In this document: positions 17,212 through 26,981 of the stretch, one piece after another
Numbering within the stretch: the stretch's first letter is position 1
Layout of the letters: every line of letters starts with the position of its first letter
Origin: Pseudoalteromonas shioyasakiensis
GTDB lineage: Bacteria > Pseudomonadota > Gammaproteobacteria > Enterobacterales > Alteromonadaceae
Length of the DNA stretch: 64,000 nt
Direction of reading: 5' to 3'
Assembly (NCBI RefSeq): GCF_024518675.1
Contig: NZ_JANIGL010000003.1
Location: forward strand, 558,001-622,000
Position numbers and translations under genes: made by a program
Notes under the pieces: generated by a model
Databases searched by the model: none
What the model saw: only the letters and a program-made list of their open reading frames with translations
What the model was told of the DNA's origin: nothing

Positions 17212-19332
17212 TTAAGTTTTAAGTTTATTCAACTCATCATCTTGCTGAGCAACCAGTTGATTTAGCATTTGGCTGCCATCACCTGCTTGCGTAGAAAGCT
17301 CAGCCAATTGCGAAGCGGCATCTGAAATTAAAGTTAGGTTACGGTTAATTTCTTCAGTCACTGAGCTTTGCTCTTCTGCTGCGGTAGCAATTTGCGTGAT
17401 CTGCCCAGTTATTTCTTCTACTTTTGTCACTACACTATGCAGCGCATCAAATGCTACGGTAGTCTCATCTACCGCAGTTTGCGCTCGTACGACACCTTTT
17501 TCGATAACAGTTGATGCGTTACCTACTTCCAGCTGAAGACTATCAATTAAGCCACTAATATCATCCGTTGAAGCACGTGTTTTAGAGGCAAGTGCTCTAA
17601 CTTCATCAGCTACCACAGCAAAACCACGCCCCTGCTCTCCTGCGCGTGCAGCTTCAATCGCAGCATTCAGTGCAAGTAAATTGGTTTGCTCAGCAATGGT
17701 TCGAATTACATCTAAAATTTGCGTTATATCATTACTTCGTGCGGCGACCTTTTCGACCGCTTGATTTGCCTGTTGAATTTCATCAGACATAGTTTTAACT
17801 TGAGATACAGCAGACGATAAACTTGCTTCACTACTGACCACTAAAGAATTAATTTCGTCAGCTTGCTGTGCTGATTGCTCTGATGCTCTGGCAACCTCAA
17901 GTGCTGTGGCACTCATTTCATTCATTGCAGTTACAACACTTTCAATTTCTTGAAATTGCGCTTGTACATTCTGCTTTGTATCAACCGCGACATGCGCCGC
18001 CGTTTGCGCTTGTTGTTTAGTTTGACTAGAGACATCTTTTAACTGCGCAATTAAGTCACGCAGTTTAGCCAAAAAGGCATTGAATCCATAAGCTAATGCG
18101 ATGAGCTCTGCATGTGAGTCCACACTTAATGTTTGGGTTAAGTCACCTTCACTACTGGCTAGGTTATCAACCCTTTTTTGAATTTGTTGTAACGGGGCAA
18201 TAATACTTCTTATCACAATCAACATGATAAAAAAGGCCACAGCGGCAATGACGATGCCGGTAATTAAAATAAGGCCACCTAAAGTACCGGCATTATCATC
18301 CATCGTTGAGGCGAGTGCTTGTGGTCCTTTTAGTGCAAGCTCTGTCGGCACTTCAATTAACAAATTCCATTGTTTTCCAGCCAGCTTAATAGAAATCGGA
18401 TAGTTAACTAAATATTCATGAGCAACCTTATGAATACCGGCCTCTTTTTTTAAGCGATCAAAACTTGTTACTAAGGTCTCTGATATCGCCTCTTTTAAAG
18501 GACGCCCCAGCTTATCCTTATAATGACTACTACCAACAATTAAATCTAACGAGCTCAAAAGCGTAACTCTAGCTTGGCCATTGTATAGCTCTTTTGATAG
18601 TTGTTCAGTCATGGTTTGAAAAACAGGTAGCGTTAAGTCAACTCCTGTCACACCGATAAAACGGCCATTTCTAAGTACAGGGACAACCAACGAAGTCATC
18701 ATTTCTGAGTAACCTGGAGAGATCTCGTAGAGGTAAGGTTCCATTATACATGAGGTTTTAGTGTCTTTTGCGCATAAGTACCACTCAGCTTCGCGCTGAC
18801 CAAACTCATTCAACGTAGTCACATATTTTTCATCGACATCTTCAATTATTTGCTGCTCTATAACTCCTTCTCGACTACGGGTGAAGTATATTTCTAAACT
18901 ACCAGCTCCTGCTACTGAGTGAGTAAATCCGGTCGTGAATTGCGCATCATTATTATCAAAACCATTTGCTTCAAATTGAGAATAGATAGAAGAAATATTG
19001 GTGTTTTTTTCAATCAACGATTTATTAAGCTGTACAACTGATTCACGGCTAAGGGTTCTGGCTGCATCTTGGCTACCAACAATAGCTGCAAATGAAAAAG
19101 GGACCCGATAAGCCTCATTTATAAAGCCGGCAATGCGTTCACCATACGCTGCGGCATTGGCGGTGAGCTTTTCTTCAACTTCGGCGACAATAAGCTCTTC
19201 TGATTCGGCCGATAACACCTTGTTACTGCTTGATAATTGCCACCACAACACACTTGATAATACAAATACAGTAATAAAAATACTGCCTACCGTGAGCCAA
19301 AGTAACTTTTTAGATAATGCAATTTGCCGCAT
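17212..19332 (-). CDS. Methyl-accepting chemotaxis protein with double-Cache sensor
   Basis: This 706-residue inner-membrane chemoreceptor has TM1 at about residues 10-31, a periplasmic region of about 315 residues typical of dCache_1 (ending near the [18 protein letters not shown] block), TM2 at about 350-375, a HAMP domain, and the signalling hairpin containing [20 protein letters not shown] and [12 protein letters not shown]. The dCache domain usually binds amino acids or other small organic ligands; the ligand is not predictable. Confidence 0.93.
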   Translation of the reverse strand: MRQIALSKKLLWLTVGSIFITVFVLSSVLWWQLSSSNKVLSAESEELIVAEVEEKLTANAAAYGERIAGFINEAYRVPFSFAAIVGSQDAARTLSRESVVQLNKSLIEKNTNISSIYSQFEANGFDNNDAQFTTGFTHSVAGAGSLEIYFTRSREGVIEQQIIEDVDEKYVTTLNEFGQREAEWYLCAKDTKTSCIMEPYLYEISPGYSEMMTSLVVPVLRNGRFIGVTGVDLTLPVFQTMTEQLSKELYNGQARVTLLSSLDLIVGSSHYKDKLGRPLKEAISETLVTSFDRLKKEAGIHKVAHEYLVNYPISIKLAGKQWNLLIEVPTELALKGPQALASTMDDNAGTLGGLILITGIVIAAVAFFIMLIVIRSIIAPLQQIQKRVDNLASSEGDLTQTLSVDSHAELIALAYGFNAFLAKLRDLIAQLKDVSSQTKQQAQTAAHVAVDTKQNVQAQFQEIESVVTAMNEMSATALEVARASEQSAQQADEINSLVVSSEASLSSAVSQVKTMSDEIQQANQAVEKVAARSNDITQILDVIRTIAEQTNLLALNAAIEAARAGEQGRGFAVVADEVRALASKTRASTDDISGLIDSLQLEVGNASTVIEKGVVRAQTAVDETTVAFDALHSVVTKVEEITGQITQIATAAEEQSSVTEEINRNLTLISDAASQLAELSTQAGDGSQMLNQLVAQQDDELNKLKT

Positions 19333-19450
19333 TCGTTTGATCCTATAATTAAAACTACTTATAGAGTCTAGTCTAATTATGGAGTGATGTAGGTAGATTA
19401 TTGAAAAAACATGATTAACTGAGTGTATCTGTCATGCTGGGTGGCTATAG

Positions 19451-19485
19451 AAATACCAACTTAACAGGTTGTTAAGTTGGTATTT
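19451..19485. terminator. Terminator hairpin after ohr
   Basis: AAATACCAACTTAAC and GTTAAGTTGGTATTT make a perfect 15-bp stem with a 5-nt loop, eight bases after the ohr stop on the minus strand and before the chemoreceptor promoter region. Confidence 0.75.
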
Positions 19486-19492
19486 AAGCACT

Positions 19493-19921
19493 TTAAATAA
19501 CAGATAACTCAACAGCAATATTGCCGCGAGTTGCATTTGAGTATGGGCAAACCTCATGTGCTTTAGCAACTAATGCTTCAGCCGTTGCTTTATCAACATC
19601 ACCAACAAAAACGGCAAGCTTAACAGCAATACCAAAACCACCTTCAATCGGCCCAATAGAAACCTCTGAATCAATACGCGTATCAGTAGGTAATTTTACT
19701 TTTGCTTGCCCTGCAACGAGTTTTAATGCACCGATAAAACAAGCGGCATAGCCTGCTGCAAATAATTGCTCTGGGTTTGTGCCTTGGCCATCATCACCAC
19801 CAAGCCCTTTTGGCGTAGAAAGTGCAACATCTAAACAACCATCATCTGATTTAGCGGTGCCTTCACGGCCACCTGTTGCGGCTGCTTTTGCTGTGTATGC
19901 GACGCTTTGTAATGCTTTCAT
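19493..19921 (-). CDS. ohr: Organic hydroperoxide resistance protein (Ohr)
   Basis: This 142-residue thiol peroxidase of the Ohr/OsmC fold has both redox cysteines visible: [12 protein letters not shown] (about C61) and [12 protein letters not shown] (about C125). The downstream pattern [10 protein letters not shown] separates Ohr from OsmC. It reduces organic hydroperoxides in the cytoplasm. It is divergent from a MarR regulator with an N-terminal cysteine (OhrR), with two palindromic operators between. Confidence 0.95.
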   Translation of the reverse strand: MKALQSVAYTAKAAATGGREGTAKSDDGCLDVALSTPKGLGGDDGQGTNPEQLFAAGYAACFIGALKLVAGQAKVKLPTDTRIDSEVSIGPIEGGFGIAVKLAVFVGDVDKATAEALVAKAHEVCPYSNATRGNIAVELSVI

Positions 19922-19942
19922 AGTAAATTCCTTGGGATTAAT

Positions 19943-20003
19943 TTATTTTGCGTGCAAAATAATAGACGTTTAAATTTGAGATTGCAAATACTTTGCATGC
20001 AAA
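19943..20003. promoter_or_regulatory. Two OhrR operator palindromes
   Basis: TTATTTTGCGTGCAAAATAA (19943-19962, 9-bp perfect arms) lies close to ohr. TTTGCATGCAAA (19992-20003, perfect) lies closer to ohrR. Both share TTTGC-N2-GCAAA, the usual shape of OhrR binding sites, so each divergent promoter has its own operator. Confidence 0.8.
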
Positions 20004-20039
20004 TTAAAATAACAACATGAAGATAAAAAGTTTACGACG

Positions 20040-20477
20040 ATGAAATTTCCGCAATTAAAGCTAGATAATCAGATTTGCCACCGTTTATATATGGCATCAA
20101 ATGGCATTGTTCGTAGTTATCGCGAGGCCTTAACTGCGCTTGATCTAACGTACCCACAATATGTAGTAATGATGGCATTATGGGAAAAAGATAAAATCAC
20201 GATCAATGAGTTACTCGATAAAACCGTGATTGATGGTGGTGCTATGACGCAAATCCTTAAAAAAATGACCGATAAGCAGCTTGTTGAAGTCGTCAAAGAC
20301 CAGCACGATAAACGTAAGCGAATGGTACAACTACAACCTGCCGGCTCAAAGCTGCAGTTGGCAGCGCAGGATATACCAGCACAAATACGCAGCCAGTTTC
20401 CTTCACTCTCTCAATCAGAAGCTGGTGAGCTGAACACTTTACTCGATAAAATAAATAGCGATTTAACTATCAAATAA
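20040..20477 (+). CDS. ohrR: MarR-family organic peroxide sensor OhrR
   Basis: This 145-residue winged-helix regulator has the reactive cysteine in the N-terminal LDNQICHRLY segment (C13), followed by LTYPQYVVMMALWE, both hallmarks of OhrR. The DNA-recognition region is GGAMTQILKKMTDKQLVE with the wing DKRKRMVQL. No second C-terminal cysteine is seen, suggesting the one-cysteine type that needs a small-molecule thiol. It represses ohr and itself. Confidence 0.92.
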   Translation: MKFPQLKLDNQICHRLYMASNGIVRSYREALTALDLTYPQYVVMMALWEKDKITINELLDKTVIDGGAMTQILKKMTDKQLVEVVKDQHDKRKRMVQLQPAGSKLQLAAQDIPAQIRSQFPSLSQSEAGELNTLLDKINSDLTIK

Positions 20478-20565
20478 TTTTTGAAAGTGATTCATGACCA
20501 CTGCTCTTTTTATATATTCGATATACGTTATAGTAAGGTATCACTTTCTTCCAAGGAGCTAATTT

Positions 20566-21576
20566 ATGAAAGCCATCGGGTATCAAGCCGCAACAAAAAC
20601 ACTGAGCGATAACTCTTTCGAGGCAATCGAATTACCCATGCCAACCGCACAAGGGCGCGATTTATTAGTTGAAGTCAAAGCGATTTCAGTAAACCCTGTT
20701 GATGCTAAAATTCGCGCAAATGTTACGCCAGAGCAAGGTCATAAGGTCATTGGATGGGATGCTGTTGGCATTGTGAAAGCCGTTGGCGATGATGTGAGTT
20801 TATTTAATGTGGGCGATCGTGTTTATTATGCTGGTGATTTAACCCGCTCTGGTAGTAATGCTGAGTTTCAACTGGTAGATGAACGCATAGTAGGTAAAGC
20901 ACCAGCCTCGCTTAGCAACCCAGAAGCAGCTGCCTTACCATTAACCAGCATTACCGCGTGGGAGCTACTTTTTGATCGTTTACAAATATCACGCGCCAAA
21001 GATGCAAAACCAGCTTCATTACTCGTTATTGGTGCCGCAGGGGGTGTAGGCTCTATTTTAGTGCAGTTGGCAAAACAGCTGACTAACTTAACCGTAGTAG
21101 GTACAGCTTCTAGATCGCAAAGTGTTACATGGCTAAAAGAATTAGGAGCTGATCATGTGCTTGATCATTCGCAAAGCTTAGACGCGCAACGAATTGAGCA
21201 TAAGCTTGCAGAATTCGACTTCGTGGTTAGTCTAACTCATACCGATCAACATCTTGATGAAATAATCAAAGTGATCAAACCACAAGGTAAATTGGCATTA
21301 ATTGACGACCCTGCAAGCTTTGATATTCTCAAGCTTAAACGCAAAAGTATTTCTTTGCATTGGGAGTTTATGTACACCCGCTCAATGTTCCAAACTGACG
21401 ATATGATAGCGCAATACCAATTATTAACGCAGTTAGCTGAGCTGGTTGATAATGGCACCATTAAAACCACTCTAGGCCAACACCTTGGGAAAATTAATGT
21501 CGAAAACCTGCTAAAAGCCCACGCAATATTAGAGTCTCACCAGTCACGTGGTAAGTTGGTACTCGAAGGGTTTTAA
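20566..21576 (+). CDS. Zinc-type alcohol dehydrogenase-like/quinone oxidoreductase (MDR family)
   Basis: This 336-residue medium-chain oxidoreductase has the N-terminal GroES-like fold (VKAISVNPVDAKIR, GWDAVGIVKAVGDDV) and a Rossmann domain with LLVIGAAGGVGSILVQLAKQ. It lacks catalytic and structural zinc cysteines, so it is likely an NADPH-dependent enone or quinone reductase of the zinc-less branch. It lies next to ohrR on the same strand and may be part of the oxidative response, though an independent promoter is possible. Confidence 0.87.
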   Translation: MKAIGYQAATKTLSDNSFEAIELPMPTAQGRDLLVEVKAISVNPVDAKIRANVTPEQGHKVIGWDAVGIVKAVGDDVSLFNVGDRVYYAGDLTRSGSNAEFQLVDERIVGKAPASLSNPEAAALPLTSITAWELLFDRLQISRAKDAKPASLLVIGAAGGVGSILVQLAKQLTNLTVVGTASRSQSVTWLKELGADHVLDHSQSLDAQRIEHKLAEFDFVVSLTHTDQHLDEIIKVIKPQGKLALIDDPASFDILKLKRKSISLHWEFMYTRSMFQTDDMIAQYQLLTQLAELVDNGTIKTTLGQHLGKINVENLLKAHAILESHQSRGKLVLEGF

Positions 21577-21650
21577 CAATTAACTCGCTAACAAAAGCTG
21601 TCAGAGGAGTAAAATACAACTCCTCCCTTCAGCAAAGCTGTAGATGTAAT

Positions 21651-22508
21651 TCATTTTTTTATTAATTGCTCAAATATAATAGCGATTAACTTTTCAGCCT
21701 CGCCGTATTCAATATGAACCTTTCGACTCATATCCAATATTAGCTGATCTCTTTTTGCGCCATCATTGCATACTTTATTCATAATAAACGACAGTGTGTC
21801 AGTGCTTGCAATTTCTTGGGCATCGCTTGCTAGCTTCATTGCGCTGGCTTTAAGCTCATCAAAGTCTTGAGCACCCATAAAATCATCGTTATATAGGGAA
21901 TCATTTACTTCAGGTATTTTCGAATAATGTTTAATCAAATAGTAGATATCAATCGCATCTTTGCCGCGAATATGCGGTTCTCTTTCTTGCCAGGATTTTA
22001 ACTTTAAAAGTAACATTCCCTCTGGTGATGCAACTTTAATTTCGAGCTTTGGTGTAACTGATATAGTTACATTAAGCGCATTATTAAATGCTTCATTAAA
22101 CCCTATAACTGACATTTCAATATCGTATTGCGGTGGCCATGTTATTGAATGACTATCACCTGCAATAGCACCAAATGGAATAATATCAACCTCCCATTCG
22201 TCACCATCAGTCAGCGATATTATTAATTGGTGCGCTTTTGTTTCATGGGCTTTAAAACCATTAGCAAGCAATTTAGCTTTGAGCTGCTCAAACTGTTGCC
22301 AACTTTTAACTTGTATAGCAAAATCAACATCTCGTGTACCTCGCTCAATTGCCGCACCAAAACCATGATGCAAAATAATATCTCTTGCGGTAGCCCCAAT
22401 CACTAAATAAGAAATCGCCAACGCATCTGCTTGAGCGTTTATTAACCGATAAAGTTCAGCCAATCCGCGTGGTAACTTACTTGCTACATTAAGCGATGTG
22501 TTTTGCAT
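21651..22508 (-). CDS. AbiEii-type nucleotidyltransferase toxin
   Basis: This 285-residue protein of the AbiEii/AbiGii family has the nucleotidyltransferase signature GATARDIILH followed by R-x-DVDFAI, with metal-binding aspartates D60 and D62. A KLKSWQER block lies in the centre (about residue 173). In AbiE systems this toxin causes reversible growth arrest and phage abortive infection. The ATG at 22508 has AGGAAGG at ideal distance and overlaps the antitoxin gene by 20 bases. Confidence 0.82.
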   Translation of the reverse strand: MQNTSLNVASKLPRGLAELYRLINAQADALAISYLVIGATARDIILHHGFGAAIERGTRDVDFAIQVKSWQQFEQLKAKLLANGFKAHETKAHQLIISLTDGDEWEVDIIPFGAIAGDSHSITWPPQYDIEMSVIGFNEAFNNALNVTISVTPKLEIKVASPEGMLLLKLKSWQEREPHIRGKDAIDIYYLIKHYSKIPEVNDSLYNDDFMGAQDFDELKASAMKLASDAQEIASTDTLSFIMNKVCNDGAKRDQLILDMSRKVHIEYGEAEKLIAIIFEQLIKK

Positions 22509-23535
22509 AGAACCTTCCTGCCGCATCAATGTTCCTTGGATCTAAACTTGCAACTAGGTTGGCATAAATTAAATACGGATGAGCCAAACCCGCTTGCGAT
22601 CCAGTAAGCTTCTTTGTAGCTAAAAGTGGCTTGATCAAAATAACTTTAGTTATCGAATCATTTGAGATTTCATCCGTCTTGACTTTTCGTAGTCTTGCCG
22701 CCTTCAATACATCTTTTTTATTTTCAGGCTCTACGTAAACAAGATAATCTTTGGCATAAAGATAATTATCATAGAGTTCAGCTGCATACTCACCTCCCCA
22801 TAATGCTTTTAGACTTCCTAACTCAAGCTTCTTTAACAGCGCTATATTATCAGTGGTATAAACCTCTTGCTCTAACTTAGCCTCTACTGCCGTAGGATAA
22901 GCATCTAACCATTTGTCCAATAGACCCGTTTTATTGACTAAAACTTTAGTGTTTTTTCCATTTTTAACAACGAACCCTTGATATATTAAATCATCGATAA
23001 CCTGTTTTACTGTGCCAAGTGCAACCTCTGAAACATCAGCGATAGTACGCAAAGGCTCTTTCACTAAATCAGCCTGAATTAATAACATCAAAACGACTTT
23101 CATACCTTTAGGCTGAAATGCTTTACCCAATTGCTTTTTCAAAATCATTTCAGTATGCGGTTTTTCTAGTTTTTTACCTTGAATGTCAATATATACGGGA
23201 GGTAGATTGATATAGGTATTCCCCGCTAAGTCTATAAATGGAATATTCTGTTCTTTTAATAAAGTAGCTTGATTTGGATTGATATAGTCTGTCAACAAGA
23301 CAACTTTTGAGATCAGTTTCTTAGCTTTTATGATTGCAAGGTGCTTGTGTAAGGTCGCAGGGTTTAAGCATTTTTTGCACTCAACATCTAAGCACTCTTC
23401 CACACCTGGCACCCTGATCTCCGCGTCATCGCTGTCTTTCTCGCAAGCTTTAAAAGTTACCCCTAAACCAGTTTGCCTATTCAATTTATCAATGGCATTT
23501 TGTATTAGTTCTCGCTCTAACATTTTGTTCAACAT
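22489..23535 (-). CDS. AbiEi-type antitoxin/transcriptional regulator
   Basis: This protein of about 348 residues is longer than the roughly 200-residue AbiEi of Lactococcus. It has an N-terminal domain of about 150 residues including PFIDLAGNTYINLP, a winged-helix region (PLRTIADVSEVALGTVKQVI), and a C-terminal domain shared with AbiEi proteins ending HPYLIYANL. The start is uncertain: ATG at 23535 or 23523 are both possible, and a TTG at 23586 is unlikely because it lies among the operators. It should neutralise the overlapping nucleotidyltransferase toxin and repress the operon. Confidence 0.75.
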   Translation of the reverse strand: MLNKMLERELIQNAIDKLNRQTGLGVTFKACEKDSDDAEIRVPGVEECLDVECKKCLNPATLHKHLAIIKAKKLISKVVLLTDYINPNQATLLKEQNIPFIDLAGNTYINLPPVYIDIQGKKLEKPHTEMILKKQLGKAFQPKGMKVVLMLLIQADLVKEPLRTIADVSEVALGTVKQVIDDLIYQGFVVKNGKNTKVLVNKTGLLDKWLDAYPTAVEAKLEQEVYTTDNIALLKKLELGSLKALWGGEYAAELYDNYLYAKDYLVYVEPENKKDVLKAARLRKVKTDEISNDSITKVILIKPLLATKKLTGSQAGLAHPYLIYANLVASLDPRNIDAAGRFYAKHIA

Positions 23536-23543
23536 CCAATCAC

Positions 23544-23641
23544 GTTCAATAATATTGAACACTACTATAAATTGAACAAAAAGCAAATATCTTGTTCACT
23601 TTTATATGTTCATTTATATTGAACACCTCTGAAAATGAACA
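23544..23641. promoter_or_regulatory. Array of TGAACA/TGTTCA half-sites upstream of AbiE pair
   Basis: A 17-bp palindrome (GTTCAATA-A-TATTGAAC, 23544-23560) is followed by half-sites at about 23573, 23593, 23607, 23620 and 23636. Those at 23607 and 23620 form a TGTTCA-N7-TGAACA inverted repeat. The cluster precedes the antitoxin start and fits autoregulation by AbiEi, which is known to bind inverted repeats at its own promoter. Confidence 0.65.
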
Positions 23642-23986
23642 GAACACTTTAATTTACCTAGACACATTGACACAAAAAACCGCCTACTCCCTCCACTTTT
23701 GCTAACGGGAGTCATAGTGCTATGCCAACCTGTGATATTCACACACTGAGTGTTTAACCAGGCCCTATAGAACTAATAGATATGCATCACAAAAGTGCAA
23801 AGCCACCATCACTTTTCACTACATTAGTGCTTATACTCGTTCGATAATATGTAGCATAAATTCAAGCTATTGATCTTATTAAACTAAAAATAATTACGCA
23901 GGCTGGCACAGATCTTCCTTATATAAAAGTGACTCATAAACCATGAGTTTTAACTTCATTTACCTCGTCTACAGGGAGCTCGAGCT
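23642..23986. other. Gene-free stretch
   Basis: These 345 bp between the AbiE operators and the next plus-strand ORF carry no ORF with a ribosome site. I see nothing beyond AT-rich sequence. Confidence 0.5.
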
Positions 23987-24106
23987 ATGACTAACTTTTA
24001 TCACACTTTATATCTATTGTGGCGCTTAGACATCAGTGTTTGGCACGTTCACGAAGCAAACGATACACACACCACCGCAGAAAGGGAGCGCAGATATGTT
24101 AAGTGA
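23987..24106 (+). CDS. Possible 39-residue small protein coupled to the downstream HTH gene
   Basis: An ATG with GGGAG about nine bases upstream opens a 39-residue frame (starting MTNFYHTLYLLWRLDISVW). It ends 11 bases inside the following gene's start, the arrangement of translationally coupled genes. It matches no family I recognise. It could be a real small protein or a leader ORF; comparative data are absent. Confidence 0.4.
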   Translation: MTNFYHTLYLLWRLDISVWHVHEANDTHTTAERERRYVK

Positions 24107-24326
24107 TTACCCTTATTTAGATGAAGCTCTAAAAAAGCTGTCTGTACATCAACTTACTATTACCGAAGCTTCAGCGCAGTATGATTTACCCAAACGTGTG
24201 ATCTACAAAGCATTACGCCAACAGCAGTCAAAAATATCACAGCAAAAAGCCTACTTGCTTGCAACTCAAAAGCGTTTGCAGCAAAACTTACAAACTATCG
24301 AGCTAGAATTAGCAAATCTAAATTAA
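24096..24326 (+). CDS. Small helix-turn-helix-like protein
   Basis: The 76-residue product begins MLSDYPYLDEALKKL and contains ITEASAQYDLPKRVIYKAL, which reads as a helix-turn-helix. A likely coiled coil rich in Q, K and L (residues 42-74) follows. GGGAG lies 11-12 bases before the ATG. I do not know the family. It precedes astB by about 60 bp on the same strand and could be read together with it. Confidence 0.55.
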   Translation: MLSDYPYLDEALKKLSVHQLTITEASAQYDLPKRVIYKALRQQQSKISQQKAYLLATQKRLQQNLQTIELELANLN

Positions 24327-24384
24327 AGATATTTTTTTAATTTTCGCTATAGTTTAATAAACCCTCCAACCATGTTGTAACAAA

Positions 24385-25728
24385 ATGAATAAAGCAGTAG
24401 AAGTAAACTTTGATGGCCTTGTTGGCCCGACTCACAATTATGCAGGATTGTCATACGGTAACGTTGCATCATTAAATAATGCTAAAAGTTACTCAAATCC
24501 CAAAGAGGCGGTACTACAAGGCCTCGCTAAAATGAAAGCGATGCACGACATGGGGTTAACACAAGGCGTTTTTGCCCCCCACGCACGACCTGATATTAAC
24601 GTATTACGCCGCTTAGGCTTTAGCGGTAGTGATAGTGATGTCATTACTAAGGCGTATAAAGCGGATCCTATTTTACTGCGTGCATGCTATTCAGCCTCTG
24701 CAATGTGGACAGCAAATGCTGCAACTGTGTCTCCCTCTGCAGATACCATAGATGGCAAAGTGCACTTTACTGCTGCTAATTTAAATAATAAATTTCATCG
24801 CTCATTAGAACCTACCACCACCACCCGGTTACTCAAAGCCATGTTCAATAACAATGACTATTTTAGTCATCATGAACATTTACCCGAACAAGGTTTTTTT
24901 GGTGATGAAGGGGCTGCAAATCACACTCGCCTAACGGATGCGCATGGCAAACAAGGTTTAGAGTTGTTCGTATTTGGTGCAAGTAGCTTTAACAGCGCAT
25001 TACCAAAGCCGAGTAACTTTCCAGCTCGTCAAACACTCGAAGCATCGCAAGCCATTTGCCGATTACATCAATTAAAACCATCAAGCCAATTATTACTACA
25101 ACAAAACCCTGCAGTGATTGACCAAGGTGTGTTCCATAATGATGTTATTGCCGTAGGTAACGCCAATGTTCTTCTGTGCCATGAGCAAGCTTTTTTGAAT
25201 CAAGCTGATGCCTTAAAGCAGGTTAGGAATGCATACCAAGGTGATAAAACACTTCACATTATTGAAGTGCCAACTGCGAAAGTGAGTATTCAAGATGCCG
25301 TTACCAGCTACTTATTTAATAGTCAATTAGTCAGTTTGAATAACGGGAAAATGCTCTTAGTCGCTCCACAAGAGTGCCAAAATAACCCCTCTGTAAATAC
25401 ATTTATCAATGAAATGATCCGCGCTGATAACCCAATTAATCAAGTGCAGTTTTTTGACTTAAAACAGAGTATGCAAAATGGTGGCGGCCCTGCATGTTTA
25501 CGTCTAAGAGTGGCACTAAATCAACAAGAGCTAGCCGCAGTTAACGCTGGCATTATATTAAACGATAGTAAGTACCAACAACTTTGTGTTTGGGCAAATA
25601 AACACTATCGTGACAAGCTCAGTAGTGAAGATTTTGCCGATGCTAATTTATTAACCGAAAGCTGGCAAGCGCTCGATGAGCTAACTCAGATTTTAAACTT
25701 AGGCTCTGTGTATCCATTCCAGCGTTAA
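24385..25728 (+). CDS. astB: N-succinylarginine dihydrolase
   Basis: This 447-residue enzyme is step two of the arginine succinyltransferase pathway, converting N2-succinylarginine to succinylornithine with release of CO2 and ammonia. The N-terminus ([20 protein letters not shown]), [14 protein letters not shown] and the C-terminal [16 protein letters not shown], holding the catalytic cysteine, are diagnostic. The other ast genes are not adjacent, so the pathway is split in this genome. Confidence 0.96.
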   Translation: MNKAVEVNFDGLVGPTHNYAGLSYGNVASLNNAKSYSNPKEAVLQGLAKMKAMHDMGLTQGVFAPHARPDINVLRRLGFSGSDSDVITKAYKADPILLRACYSASAMWTANAATVSPSADTIDGKVHFTAANLNNKFHRSLEPTTTTRLLKAMFNNNDYFSHHEHLPEQGFFGDEGAANHTRLTDAHGKQGLELFVFGASSFNSALPKPSNFPARQTLEASQAICRLHQLKPSSQLLLQQNPAVIDQGVFHNDVIAVGNANVLLCHEQAFLNQADALKQVRNAYQGDKTLHIIEVPTAKVSIQDAVTSYLFNSQLVSLNNGKMLLVAPQECQNNPSVNTFINEMIRADNPINQVQFFDLKQSMQNGGGPACLRLRVALNQQELAAVNAGIILNDSKYQQLCVWANKHYRDKLSSEDFADANLLTESWQALDELTQILNLGSVYPFQR

Positions 25729-25767
25729 CAGGTACTGAGTGTCAATTTTAACCCCCTATCTAGCAAT

Positions 25768-25792
25768 ATAGCTGTTAGTAACTAACAGCTAT
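25768..25792. terminator. Palindromic hairpin after astB
   Basis: ATAGCTGTTAGT and ACTAACAGCTAT form a 12-bp perfect inverted repeat about 40 bp after the astB stop. It probably acts as a terminator although no T run follows. Confidence 0.55.
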
Positions 25793-25896
25793 CAAAACCT
25801 TCAACTAAACCTAGTAACCATTTATTAACCCAATTCAACTGTGTTAAGTAGTAACCTCTATACTGATGCCAACACTGAGGAAGAAAGGGTTAAATT

Positions 25897-26892
25897 ATGA
25901 ATATCAAAACAACACTATTAAGTAGCGCTATTTTAGTTACACTCACGGCATGTGGTGGCTCAGACAACAATGACTCATCTACACCACCGCAATCTGCAAA
26001 ATTTAGTTTAGGCGTCTCTGATGCACCTGTTAGCGGCTTACGGGAAGTGAATGTCGTATTTAACTCTATCACCCTAAGACAAGCTAATGGCGCAGAAGAT
26101 ATTACCTTTGAAACACGTGAAGCGGATGACGAAACCAAACATGAAATGGTTAATCTGCTTGACTATACTGGCGATGATATCTTTTCATTACTAGATGGTG
26201 AAGACGTACCAGCTGGGGAGTATTCATGGATCCGTGCCGATATTATTAATGGCGATGAAAACGATCTCCCGATGACCTCACACGTTGTGTATGAAGACGG
26301 AAGCATTGCACCTTTGGTTGTTAAACGTAAAGGTAATGACGGTATTGGTGAGATCCAACTTGACGGCTTTACTCTAAATCAAACTGATAATGATTTTGTA
26401 CTTGAATTTGATTTGAAAAAGTCGCTTGTCGATCCACAAAACAACGATGAAATATTCTTAAAGCCTCGCGGCGTTCGTTTAGAAAACTTAGCTGAGTCAG
26501 AAGATATTGAAGGTACTGTGAGCGACGTACTTATTGCCAACTGCGAAACAGATAATATCGCACTAGCTGCTGAAGATGGCTCATTCGGTCATGCCGTTTA
26601 CCTTTATAGCAGTGATGTAACTGAGCCACTGGATAATTACGAAGTAACCGAAGATGAAGCACCTGTTGATGCGCCTCTAGCGACAGCCAACGTGGTGTAT
26701 GATAGCGAAGACAATGAATATGAATTTGAGCTTGCCTTCATCACTGCTGGTGATTATCAATTAGCTTATACCTGTGCAGCACATATTGATGATGCTGAAC
26801 TACGCGATGAGGCATTTACACTGTACCAAGTTAAGCCTGTTACGGTAACCGCGGGTGATGATCTTGACGTGACTTTCACTATTAGTCAGTAA
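25897..26892 (+). CDS. DUF4382 domain lipoprotein
   Basis: The 331 residues carry a type II signal peptide with lipobox LTAC (C19), then an acidic N-terminal linker. A DUF4382 domain follows, starting FSLGVSDAPVSGLREVNVVFNSI (about residues 38-175). The C-terminal 150 residues are strongly acidic and may be a second beta domain. It is likely anchored in the outer membrane and surface- or periplasm-facing; function unknown. A terminator follows. Confidence 0.85.
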   Translation: MNIKTTLLSSAILVTLTACGGSDNNDSSTPPQSAKFSLGVSDAPVSGLREVNVVFNSITLRQANGAEDITFETREADDETKHEMVNLLDYTGDDIFSLLDGEDVPAGEYSWIRADIINGDENDLPMTSHVVYEDGSIAPLVVKRKGNDGIGEIQLDGFTLNQTDNDFVLEFDLKKSLVDPQNNDEIFLKPRGVRLENLAESEDIEGTVSDVLIANCETDNIALAAEDGSFGHAVYLYSSDVTEPLDNYEVTEDEAPVDAPLATANVVYDSEDNEYEFELAFITAGDYQLAYTCAAHIDDAELRDEAFTLYQVKPVTVTAGDDLDVTFTISQ

Positions 26893-26916
26893 CACTAAAA
26901 TCGGCCCTGTATAAGT

Positions 26917-26950
26917 AAAAAAGCCGTCAGCTAACGCTGACGGGCTTTTT
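26917..26950. terminator. Bidirectional Rho-independent terminator
   Basis: AAAAAGCC-GTCAG and CTGAC-GGGCTTTTT pair with a single bulged G and end in a T run on both strands. It serves the DUF4382 gene and the convergent MscS gene. Confidence 0.82.
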
Positions 26951-26981
26951 ATCTACGTTCAAATACCTTCAAACACAACGG

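Noticed and set aside
21651-23535. Transfer of the AbiE pair on a mobile element
   Set aside because: No integrase, inverted repeats or duplication flank the pair, so mobility cannot be supported from this sequence.
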